A stretch of 64,000 bases of DNA from Steromphala cineraria. Lineage: Eukaryota; Mollusca; Gastropoda; Trochida; Trochidae. The notes below the pieces were generated by a model. The model was not told the DNA's origin. It worked only from the letters and a program-made list of their open reading frames with translations, and did no database searches. Positions 34,391 through 45,400 of this stretch are shown one piece after another. The stretch is from positions 58,488,727 through 58,552,726 of the forward strand of contig OU744732.1 of assembly GCA_916613615.1 (NCBI GenBank). The letters run 5' to 3'. Positions within the stretch are counted from its first letter, which is position 1, and the number at the start of each line of letters is the position of its first letter. The translations under genes were made by a program, and so were the position numbers.

Positions 34391-35847
34391 ATCTCTGAAA
34401 TATTTAACATTGTGAATAATTAATATTTTAGAAAACATTCCCGTAAACGCCTTTTGCCACCGTGTATAAAAAAGACTTTGTCAATTCTTTGATATGATAG
34501 ATTTGATAAGATAAAGATCCGTGTTATAATTCAGGTACTCAATGCTCTAAGAAGGATTACCCTACATACACTCAACACATTCAATAAAGCATGCCGATTG
34601 TGCTTTAACCACAATACACACTGCACAATACGTGTCAAACAAATCAGTCTTTAAGCGTATTTTAACATTTTTAGTTTTAGAATAAATAAACAATAGCTTT
34701 GGATTTCTTATAGTGCAGATATTGTATCTTGAATATGAAAAGACCAAAAATGTATTCTAAATGAGACATATCTTTCACAATTCTTCACTGAAGGGTACAA
34801 ATGTAGGACGTATTTCTAAGTTGTCACAATGCATGACCAAAACTGATCAATATAAAATGCAAAGGAGCTTGTCACATGATGCACTCCTATTCATGGTATG
34901 ACAAACATAAAACCGGTTTGCTTACATGGTTGCTAAGAAGACTGGTCTACATGTATGTATTCACAGCCCTATTCATATACGTTCGCGGTCGGTCATGCAC
35001 TGCAAGGGGGGTAATTATATAAAGTTTGCTGGTCCCGTTCTCATTGAAAACTCAACAATATACAATTCATGTGATCTTCAGGCAAAAAAAGTACTTGAAT
35101 CTCAAACAACAATAAATGATACGGACAATTTATTATTGTTTGATCTAAAACAATCTAGATCACTTCCTTAACATGGTCGTTTGAAAATTGATAAAAACAG
35201 TTGAAAATCTGCTGAAAATGACTTTTGCAAAATGCGATGGTAAGAAACGATTTTGTTACAAATTGAAATTCAATTCAAAATCACCACAAAGAAAAACAAA
35301 TAATTCAATTTCGTCATTTCCAGTTTAGTCTTGAACAACATCTTAAGAGTTTGAAAACCTTTTGTGCATGTCATCATTCTCTTTCTACCAACATTTGCCA
35401 CATTTGAACTTATAGTGACAATATTCTTATCCAATTACAAGTAAATCTTTAATAATAGGCACCTCCTTAAAAATAAAACATATATTAAATAAACTTTTTT
35501 TCCAAATCATGTTATGTGTGTTAATATTAATATGTACTTAAGACAAAGTGTGTTCTCACTTATCTGCAAGGCGTACTACAGACAAGGCTAGTTGTTGTGT
35601 TTGTGTGTGTCTGTTAGATACCTAGAATGTACTTTCTCTGTGTCATTCCAGGTAGGCGCAATGGGTTTTATTGGAATCTCTTTGTCAATCTCGTACGATT
35701 GCACATGTGCCTTTATAAGGTGGTGTACAATTTATCTGAGTTTTTCCGTATGTTTCTCATTAAATATATAACAGGTCACTTCCAAATTGGAAAATTAAGT
35801 CTCTTAAATCCAAAGGATTTTTTAAAGTGTTTTCCGTTTAGACACAA

Positions 35848-35920
35848 AGTGAGTGAGTGAGTGAGTTATTGTTTTAACCCAACTTGGGCAATAATTCAGG
35901 CATTAGCGGCGTGACACAAA
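35848..35920 (+). repeat. (GTGA)n-headed interspersed repeat fragment
   Basis: GTGAGTGAGTGAGTGAGTTA runs into TTGTTTTAACCC...GGCAATAATTCAGGCATTAGCGGCG. This resembles a repeat I associate with mollusc genomes; the comparison is from memory only. Confidence 0.4.
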
Positions 35921-38194
35921 GTGATTTTTAGCTACAATGGACACTTTGTTAAAAGATAGCCAGTATTCCCATGCACATGCAAGCTAAACTGTTTGGAAAT
36001 AGATATTTTACTAACACAATCGGGTTTGTTCAATTACCGGTTAAACATATATCAATTATTGAATATATCTTGTTTCTTTTTAATACATTCGGCCCATTAT
36101 GTTTTTCACACGTTAAGTTTTTTTTATCAAAGCAGACAATCATTGCATACTATACATGAACAAACATATTTCTTATAAAGGCTTTTTGAAATTTATCAAA
36201 AAAGGAGAAAAAATTCAATCGACCCTTTATTTTATTGCATGTCAAATATGGCACATGGTCCTGTGCAATGCTCAGTCGACCGCTACCTGTATACATGTAG
36301 TTCAGCAACAACGGGCGTTAAGTTACCCGCTCATTGCTGAATAACTGCGAGTGTGATTTCTACTCCCTGCCCGACACGGAGACACAAGTTTAGACTTGTG
36401 GTGTCACCCAAGGCAAGCGACTTCATTCCGAATCTGTCTCTGTTCACCAAGCATACATTAGTGGATGAAAATGTGCGCCTAATAAACACTCATTGTTATT
36501 ATATGACATATCTCTTCATAAAATCAGCCTTAAATTGCAAAAAGCCTAGAATACGAAGACAAGGACTTGCAAATAGCCTAGTATATGCAAAAAGGACACT
36601 CTTCCGTTCCTAGTATCAGGAAACTTAAGCAAGGGTGCAACAAACTCAAGCTTTTTCTTTTGGTCAACCTATCGGCTACGATTTATATGAAGTGACTAAT
36701 CTACGTTCGACTCAGTATAAGGTTTATCTCCTGTATCACATCGTGACTTTGATAGGTTGTACTTTATATGCCCTATCGGCTTGAAGTGGATTAACTGTGA
36801 ACTGACATAGCAGTGAAAAGTAGTGTAAAAGTCAAGGAATCATGTCTATATAGTGATAATTATTTGCCTGGCGTGTATAAATATTTTACTTGCAAAATTT
36901 AGACTTTGATTTAAAGGGTTGCATTTCATAGGTTTAGGTCACACGAAATGATAACTATTCAAACTACAATTTTTGTATATTTTGAGTAGATATAAAATGT
37001 CATTCAATAACAAATATGATAATGAAAGATAAAGGTATGAGTGATGTGATTAAAATTTCATGTTTTATTTTCCAGAACCCTAATTTTGTACCAACTTGTA
37101 AAATTTTTAATTTGTTGACTGACTTGCTTTAGGGCTATTGTTTGACTGATTTGACTTTTATGTAATTGTTTCGTTTGCTTTTCTCGTTGATTTGATTTGA
37201 TTAAGGAGAGATATAACTTGATGTAAAAAAACGTTGCTGTCAAATAAATCTCCATCGGCTCCCTTAATCTCGAAACAATAAATACTACAATTACCAATCT
37301 TGAACAACCAATATAACCAATCAGCCTATCAAAGTTAAAGTAAATGAGCTACACAGGGGAACTCAAAAAGTTCACAAAAGTAGGTATTGATGTCATTGGG
37401 ATCCCTATTGACTCACCATTGGTCATATACATAGGAGGTTCAGCCTGATGAACACAGCTACCCTGTTGACACAATGGAAAGTGAAATAATTGAATAACTT
37501 AAATAAATTATGAAATTTCAAGGTCATGAGTTATTATATAAATTTTCATATTCATATATTTTTTTATATTTGAAGTGTTTTTAATGCCATGTGTAGTGAA
37601 CAAACGTTGTAAGTTTAAATTGAGTGTTTAAAGCTTGAGAAATTCCCTCAGTTTATACTGTAGACATATTTCGTAAACCCTGCGTTCTTTAAAGTGCACT
37701 GTATGACATATTTGTCAATATGTATTTGGCATATGTTCAAAATATTGAGGATGAATATATTGTGTTCTGATTCAAAATTGGTATTTTCCCGGACAAAACA
37801 TTCATTTCAATACAGGAATAAGAGGCACGGGTGCGTAAATGATTGAAATAATTAAGATTTATAGCTGCAAAACAAACATGCTTTACCATTGCTAATTGAC
37901 ATTATTAAAATCCCTATTAAAAATGTAGTGAAGTTCAATATTCTATTATAAATGAAAGTATTTCTACTGCATTAATTGTACTCTTTACCAAATTTTGAGA
38001 CCAACCTGAAGAAAATCGAAGACAAATTCCTTAAATAGGAGACAATTTAACAAAATTACCGAAACGGCAACTCACAATTTCGTTTCCTAAATATGTCTTT
38101 CTCAGGTACGATAAGATTTGCTTTTCATTTTCTTTCCGAGTCAGGTTGTTGTTGAGTCAGGTTGTTGTTGCGGCCAAGTTGATACACATTGGAC

Positions 38195-38290
38195 GCAATT
38201 TCGGTAATGAGACGCGGTGAAAATCCTACACTCATAATGATAACGTCCCCGAAACTGGCTACCGTAAATTTGCAGAGGCTTCTGAACATC
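38195..38290 (+). repeat. Dispersed repeat, copy 2 of 2
   Basis: Reverse complement of part of 7484-7580 (CATAATGATAACGTCCCCGAAA, with GAGAC and ATCCTACA to the left). Confidence 0.45.
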
Positions 38291-39227
38291 TGACGACGTA
38301 CTTTTTAAAAAATATTCTATTGTTGTATATCCATCACAAACCGCATCACGACGATATATCTTTAATGCATGATAGATGGCAGTTCCTTTGCATTCGGCCA
38401 TTAACATGACAGAAGAAAAGACAAAGGAAATTGACGTACAAACAGTATATATTCAAACAAGTTCCTTTTTATTTCATGCAATGTATTTACGAATACAGCA
38501 ACTCTTTCCTTGAGGAAAGAGTAATATGAACCTCAAAGGATGATATAAACATGAAACACAAAAAAAGTATCTCTAAAACATAAATATCATCCTTATACAC
38601 GGAATCAACCCATATACAGCTAGGCAACTATTTTGAATATGCGGATGATATAGCTGAAAATGTTATAATAGCCAATATGTTGAACTTCACGTGTTCATTG
38701 TTCATTTAGCGCCTCTTAGACAATATTTCAGCCATTCAGCGGCAGCTAACAAAAAGTGAAGTTCAAAAGAATTTGTCAAAACTAAAAAGATATAAAATAA
38801 CTTTTATCAAATAATGTTGTCTAAGCTCCAGAATTCATGAAAAAATGTTTATTAAACTCCAGAATTACAGTTGAAATGACAGTATGATATCACATTTTCA
38901 TGGTGATTCGTATGTTAACGTCTTGCGATAAGTCGATCTAGAAACACAATGCTAAAATTCCGATAAACAAGTTCGGTATAAGTACAAAACAATGTTTAAG
39001 AGGGAAGAGTGACATCATATTCCCAGTCAGCGAAAAAAAACAACTTCTATATGAATGAAGGGAGAAAAATTCTCCCCTCTCATTTTTGGGGTTATTTATT
39101 CATGTGAATTGTAAGTCATTATCATTTCCATTTTCATTGTTTTATATCTCACATGTACCTAAAGGAAAACCTTCCTTCTGTCAGTTTAAGGCGACACATA
39201 CTCGCTGCCAGTGTTATGTTACTCACT

Positions 39228-39866
39228 TCACCTTTTAGTGTTAGGGTAGACATATCCTTTGTCAGTATAACCACAAATATTTTCTCTGTCTGTTGTAGGG
39301 GAACGGATGTCTTTGTATTTAGAAGGGGAACGAATGACCTCATTGCTTCTATCAATGGTAGGGGCGATAACTCCTCCGCCAGGGTGCCGGGTAGTATATT
39401 TTCTTTTCAGTATTTGAAAAAGCTTTTCTTTCTCAGTGTACATGAAAGCTGTAAGGTTTTCTGTTTTAGCTGCATCGGGACCAATACCTGAGTCAATGTC
39501 AGGAGATTTCTGTTTGTTCCTGTCAGTACAAAGTGAAACGAGTTCTCTTCGAGGAGGGGAGACATGGTTTTTGACCGTGATAGGAGAGACAATCCCTCTT
39601 CCAGGATAAGATTCATGCTTTCCTCTGTCAGTGTAAGGTGCACCATTGCTGGGAGACACAATCCCTCTTTCGTAACGTGGAGAAAGAATTCCTCTGTCAG
39701 CTTGTGGGGTAATATATCCTCTGTCAGAAATACTTCCTCCCTGATTTTTCGGGGAAATTCTTCTTCTAACAGTTTTAGGCACAATATGAGTTGTAGTTGA
39801 AAGTATTTCTTTGTCAGCATAAGCTTGGCGTCTTGCGTTGCAAGGGGAAACCTTTTCCCTCTCAGC
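39228..39866 (-). CDS. C-terminal tail of the PHYHIP-like gene: degenerate Ser-Pro/Asp-Arg repeats (severed by a LINE)
   Basis: The open minus-strand frame starts as ...AEREKVSPCNARR next to the LINE and runs to a stop at 39228. It shows degenerate 9-residue repeats with SP and DR spaced as in the 27-bp array (DRGYITPQADRGILSP, ERGIVSP, RSPTTDREN). This is the same reading phase as the VSPYADREK phase of the array, so it was once contiguous with it. It is now cut off from the upstream exon by the LINE at 39869-40795. No function is known for the repeat. Confidence 0.5.
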   Translation of the reverse strand, partial: AEREKVSPCNARRQAYADKEILSTTTHIVPKTVRRRISPKNQGGSISDRGYITPQADRGILSPRYERGIVSPSNGAPYTDRGKHESYPGRGIVSPITVKNHVSPPRRELVSLCTDRNKQKSPDIDSGIGPDAAKTENLTAFMYTEKEKLFQILKRKYTTRHPGGGVIAPTIDRSNEVIRSPSKYKDIRSPTTDRENICGYTDKGYVYPNTKR

Positions 39867-39868
39867 AT

Positions 39869-40795
39869 GATGCTGATGATACTCAGCTTCTTAAGGCAAT
39901 ACCCCCACAAGATCCTGATCAAGCTATCCAACAAATGGAAGGATGCATCTCGTCAGTGAAAACATGGATGACAAAAAGTAAGCTTAAGCTGAATGACAGC
40001 AAAACCGACATACTGCTTGCTGGCTCGTCGACCAACAGAGCCAAGGTGAAGCTCAGTTCCATCTTGGTAGGCCAATCACAAATTGCTTTCAGTCCTACAG
40101 TGAAAAATCTAGGAGTCATATTTGATTCGAATCTGTCAATGGAGGTACACGTGAACACCCTGAGTAGGACCTGTTACTACCATTTACGCAGCATTGCCTC
40201 TATCCGTCATCTCATCACGTTTGAAGCCGCTCACCATCTTGTCAGATCACTTATTCTCTCCAGGCTAGACTACTGTAATAGTCTACTGGGGAACGCTCGT
40301 CAGGATCTCATCTCAAAACTTCAACGTGTACAAAACGCATCAGCAAGGCTAATCAGTAAAACCAAAAAGCGATCTCATATCTCACCAGTTCTGATCAAGC
40401 TACACTGGTTACCCGTCCAAGCGAGAGTAGAGTACAAAATCCTCAGTCTGACCTTCAAGTGCATTCAGAAAATAGCTCCAACCTATCTGTCTGACCTGAT
40501 TGAAGAGTATCTTCCTACAAGAACACTCAGATCTGCCTTCAACTCACAGCTTGTCCCTCCCAAAGCTCGTTTGAAAACTTATGGACATCGGTCTTTCTCT
40601 TTTACTTCTGCCTCATTGTGGAATTCTTTGCCGTTAGCTCTCAAGAAGGCATCATCACTAGACACATTTCAGTCAGAGCTCAAGACCCATTTGTTTCACA
40701 AATACCACCATGTGTAAAGCTGCGCCACGAGCAACCACATCTGCGTGATTGGAGTATTTTGGCGCAATACAAGACTACTTATTATTATTATTATT
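39869..40795 (+). mobile_element. 5'-truncated CR1/L2-like LINE inserted in the 27-bp minisatellite
   Basis: Starts at the RT catalytic box (ADDTQLL) and ends in a (TTA)n tail at 40779-40796, the short-repeat 3' end typical of CR1-group elements. AGCAT, part of a minisatellite unit, is present on both sides (39864-39868, 40796-40800) and may be a 5-bp target duplication. A unit of the array is split exactly here. Confidence 0.85.
39871..40717 (+). pseudogene. LINE reverse transcriptase, C-terminal part
   Basis: About 281 codons, open to a stop at 40717. Recognisable blocks are ADDTQ at the start (second half of the catalytic box), KNLGVIFDSNLSM, SRLDYCNSLL, LQRVQNASARLI, LHWLPVQARVEYKI and SFSFTSASLWNSLP, a series shared by CR1/L2-type LINEs. 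The polymerase fingers and palm are missing, so it is inactive. The frame extends 5' into minisatellite by chance. Confidence 0.85.
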
Positions 40796-40796
40796 A

Positions 40797-42420
40797 GCAT
40801 AAGGGGAAACATTGTCTCTCTCAGCGTAAGGGGAAATCTTTTCTCTATCAGCATAAGAGGACACCTTTATTCTCTCAGCATAAGGCGAAACCCTTTCTCT
40901 ATCAGCATAAGGGGAAACCTTTTCTCTATGAGCATAAAGGGAAACCTTTTCTCTATCAGCATAAGGGGACACCTTTTCTCTATCAGCATAAGGCGAAACG
41001 TTTTCTCTATCAGCATAAGGCGAAACCTTTTCTCTATCAGCATATGGCGAAACCTTTTCTCTATCAGCATAAGGCGAAACCTTTTCTCTATCAGCATAAA
41101 GGGAAACCTTTTCTTTATCAGCATAAGGCGAAACCATTTCTCTATCGGCATAAGGCGAAACCTTTTCTCTTTCAACATAAGGGGAAACCTTTTCTCTATC
41201 AGCATAAAGGGAAACCTTTTCTCTATCAGCATAAGGCGAAACCTTTTCTCTATCAGCATAAGGCGAAACCTTTTCTCTATGGGCATAAAGGGAAACCTTT
41301 TCTCTCTCAACGTAAGGGGAAACCTTTTCTCTATCAGCATAAGGCGAAACCTTTTCTCTATCAGCATAAAGGGAAACCTTTTCTTTATCAGCATAAGGCG
41401 AAACCATTTCTCTATCGGCATAAGGCGAAACCTTTTCTCTTTCAACATAAGGGGAAACCTTTTCTCTATCAGCATAAAGGGAAACCTTTTCTCTATCAGC
41501 ATAAGGCGAAACCTTTTCTCTATCAGCATAAGGCGAAACCTTTTCTCTATGGGCATAAAGGGAAACCTTTTCTCTCTCAACGTAAGGGGAAACCTTTTCT
41601 CTATCAGCATAAGGGGAAACTTTTTCTCTATGAGCATAAAGGGAAACCTTTTCTCTCTCAGCGTAAGGCGAAACCTTTTCTCTATCAGCATTAGGGGAAA
41701 CCTTTTCTCTATCAGCATAAGGCGAAACCTTTTCTCTATGAGCATAAGGGGAAACCTTTTCTCTATCAGCATAAAGGGAAACCTTTTCACTATCAGCATA
41801 AAGGGAAACATTTGTTCTCTCAGCATAAGGCGACACCTTTTCTCTATGAGCATAAGGGGAAACATTTTCTCTATGAGCATAAGGGGAAACCTTTTCTCTA
41901 TCAGCATAAGGCGAAACATTTGTTCTCTCAGCATCAGGAGAAACCTTTCCTCTATCAGCATAAGGCGAAACCTTTTCTCTATCAGCATAAAGGGAAACCT
42001 TTTCTCTATCAGCATAAAGGGAAACCTTTTCTCTATCAGCATAAGGGGAACCCTTTTCTCTATGAGCATAAAGGAAAACCTTTTCTCTCTCTCAGCGTAA
42101 GGCAAAACCTTTTCTCTTTCAGCATAAGGGGAAACCTTTTCTCTATCAGCATAAGGCGAAACCTTTTCTCTATCAGCATAAGGGGAAACCTTTTCTCTAT
42201 GAGCATAAAGGGAAACATTTTCTCTCTCAGCGTAAGGCGAAACCTTTTCTCTATGAGCATAAAGGGAAACCTTTTCTCTCTCAGCGTAAGGGGACACCTT
42301 TTCTCTCTCTGCGTAAGGGGACACCTTTTCTCTATGAGCATAAAGGGAAACATTTTCTCTCTCAGCGTTAGGGGACACCTTTTCTCTATCAGCTGAAAGA
42401 CTTTCTCTGACAGAGTTAGG
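40797..42420 (-). repeat. 27-bp minisatellite (about 60 units) encoding a 9-residue repeat
   Basis: The + strand unit is like CTCTATCAGCATAAGGGGAA plus ACCTTTT. On the - strand it reads VSPYADREK in one phase and FPFMLIEKR in another. Because 27 is divisible by 3 and the unit lacks stops, several frames stay open on both strands; these should not be taken as independent genes. A 10-unit (270-bp) block is duplicated: the GGGCATAAAGGG variant at about 41280 recurs at about 41550. Variants CATAAA, CATAAG and CGTAAG are interspersed. Confidence 0.95.
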
Positions 42421-45400
42421 TGAAACAGTTGCTCGATCTGTGGTTTGGTAACCATCCTTCTGAAGCCTGAACTTGTATTATCTCTTCTGGCAGTTTGGGT
42501 ATAATCCCTTCGACCTGTCGCATTGGTATTGTCTATGGTGTCAGGAGAAGATGAATATATGCTTCTGAATGTGGAAATGACATCTACTTCATCCTGAAAG
42601 ATATATTTGATTATGGAAAGAAATTCAACATCGTGTTAAATTTTCAAATTTGAATCAGCGTTATTATTTATTTATCCATTATTTCTTTACACTTAAAAAA
42701 CATGTTTTGAAAAAATATTTCAATTTGAGACTTAGAATCAATTTATATCAGGAATAAATTTGTTACATTTGTCATCTTACCGGTTCGATTTCTATATCCA
42801 GTCTTTGTTTTCGTGACGACGATACATTTGGGTTGCACGTAGTACAGCGTGTGTCTTTCGGCACTCCTCCCCATGTGCTGGACCCCTTCCCGATGGTATC
42901 CGTCGGACATCTCTTTACTCTCAGAGATCCAAATCGTGCCTCTAGTTCCCCCAGGTTCACAGACTCAGTATAAAATACTTCAACATGCATTGGTGGGTTC
43001 GCTATGGTGGTGTAATATGATGCTTTTCCTGGACCACTTTTTCTTTGGAAGAATCTATTTGTCTCTGGGTTCAACTGCAGAAGCTTCTTCTTGCAAAAAC
43101 CATCCGCAGTGGAGTTTTTCTTGGTCAGGACAAGAGTCACGAAGTGGTTTCTGATTCCTTTTCTGTTTGGGCCTTTACAGTAGAAATCAGTGAAGTATAG
43201 GTTCGTTGTATCGTCATAAAGACCTTCAATCGGAAAAACTACTCGCGTAGGTCCAAAGGGGGATATATCAGGAAGAGATCCATTTCTTAAGGTGATATCC
43301 AGGAAGACCCCTTTCAATGTATCGTTGATTGGTGACCTCCTATCGCCTCCCATGTCCTTCAGAAGTGGCATCATAACGTTACCATTCCTGTCTACCTCTC
43401 TCCAATAGTCCGCGTTTTTGTTTCTGAAGAAGGATGATATGTGTCTTTCAGATGAGAAGTTGGTGTGTGTGGTGGCCTTGTCAAGTAAATGACGAAGGTA
43501 GTTTTTGCAACCTGAAAGGAAATCAAATTTGTAATATCATTTATCTTTTTCATGAACAAATACCTGATTACATTTTTAGCTCATCAGGTCTGAAAGACCC
43601 GATGGGTATATGGCATGGCAAGGCGTCCGGCGTCCGTCCGTCCGTCCGTCCGTCCATAAACTTTTCACATTTTCGACTTCATCTTCAGAACCAAAGACTC
43701 TAGAGAGCTGAAATTTGATGTGCAGACTCCTTGGCCAATGGGGATTCTAAATTGTAAATTCCGTGACCCCATGACCACAAATGGGGTCACAGGGGTCAAA
43801 ACTTTAAAAACCTATTTTCATCTTCTTCTCCAGCTCCAAAAGGTCTAGAGAGCTGAAAAGTTGTGAGTAGACTCCTTGGCCAATGGGGATTCTGAATTGT
43901 AGATTTTGTGAGCCCATGACCCCAAATAGGGTCACAGGGGTCGAAACCTTAAAAACCTGTTTTTATCTTCTTCTCCAGTTCCAAGAGGTCTAGAGAGCTG
44001 ACAAGTTGTGTGTAGACTCTTTGGCCAATTAAGATTCTCAATTTTGCATTTGGTTACCCCTTGACCCCAAATGGGGTCACAGGGGTCAAAACCTTAAAAA
44101 ACTATTTCCATCAAACGTCTGATGAGCTACAGTGCCCATGGCTCTATTTTTTATGATTTGCGATTATTTTATGTTATCATGGATGATGTGGTCAGTGAAA
44201 ACATATCAGCATTGGGCGTTATGCTTTTGGTTTATATACTCAGAAGAAAACGTTAAGTGCCAGAATTTAAACGCAGGTTTAACAAATACACTAACTCACA
44301 TGTATTCCTAATAATAGAGATGCACAAATGGGTAGTAATTGGTAATAAGGGTGTGTCAACTTAACAGAATGGACAACAATAAGTGAATGACTTTACTTTT
44401 TACTGAATCTGTTGATTAAATTCCAAACAAAGTGTTTTTTAGCAATTGAAAACCACTATTGCCATAGCTGTTATATCCGTCGATGAACCATAATGAGACT
44501 TTAAAGGTAACATTGCTCAAATAAGAATAGTGTAATCCAGTGTTAAGTCAATAGCAAGTGTATTTAAAAGCTGTCTCCGTGATTATATAAGATTGTTGCT
44601 TATATTGTTTTAATATCATAACTACAAAGAGCTGAATATGGTTTATTATCCCCCGCCACGAAGTGGAAGGGGGATATAGGTTTGAGCTCCGTCCGTGCGT
44701 CCGTCCGTGTGTGCGTGCGTGCGTCCGTGCGTCCGAGTTAAAGGAGCCAATTTTTCTCAGAAACCGTTAAAGGTAGGATTATCAAATTTTGTGTGTGCCT
44801 TCAGGGTATCAATACCTTGATGGAGTTCGAAAATCAGAACCGCGCAAATATTTTTTTCGGAGTTATTGCCCTTGTTACGTTTTTTGGGACTCTGTTCGAG
44901 GTGTCTTCAAAGGAGCCAATTTTTCTCAGAAACTGTTACAGATAGGATCATAAAATTTGATGTGTGTCTTCAGGGTATCAATACCTTGATGGAGTTCGAA
45001 AATCAGAACCGCGCACATATTTTTTCCGGAGTTATTGCCCTTGTTACGTTTTCTTGCGACTATGTTCGATGTGTCTTCAAAGGAGCCAATTTTTCTCAGT
45101 AACCGTTTAAGATAGGATCATAAAATTTTGTGTGTGCCTTCAGGGTATCAATACCTTGATGGAGTTCGAAAATCAGAACCGCGCAAATATTTTTTCCGGA
45201 GTTATTGCCCTTGTTACGTTTTTTTGGGACTCTGTTCGAGGTGTCTTCAAAGGAGCCAATTTTTCTCAGAAACTGTTACAGATAGGATTATCAAATTTGA
45301 TGTGTGCCTTAAGGGTATCAATACCTTGATGGAGTTCGAAAATCAGAACCGCGCAAATATTTTTCCGGAGTTTCGTGTCATGATATTTTTGAGTACACTC

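Larger units (their letters stand above)
34391..39227. other. Intergenic region between gene C and the PHYHIP-like gene, no gene seen
   Basis: Contains the gene C copy of the conserved upstream block (about 35610-35680) and a GTGAGTGAGTGAGTGAGTTA repeat fragment (35848-35920). Also present is the second copy of the dispersed repeat (38195-38290). AT-rich frames at 35627-36613 have no recognisable domain. Confidence 0.4.

Noticed and set aside
40745..42396. Plus-strand frames of up to 451 codons across the 27-bp array
   Set aside because: A 27-bp unit without stops keeps several frames open. The SP...DR phase on the minus strand has outside support; the plus-strand phases do not.
40797..42420. 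CRISPR array
   Set aside because: Contiguous 27-bp tandem units without unique spacers in a eukaryotic genome.
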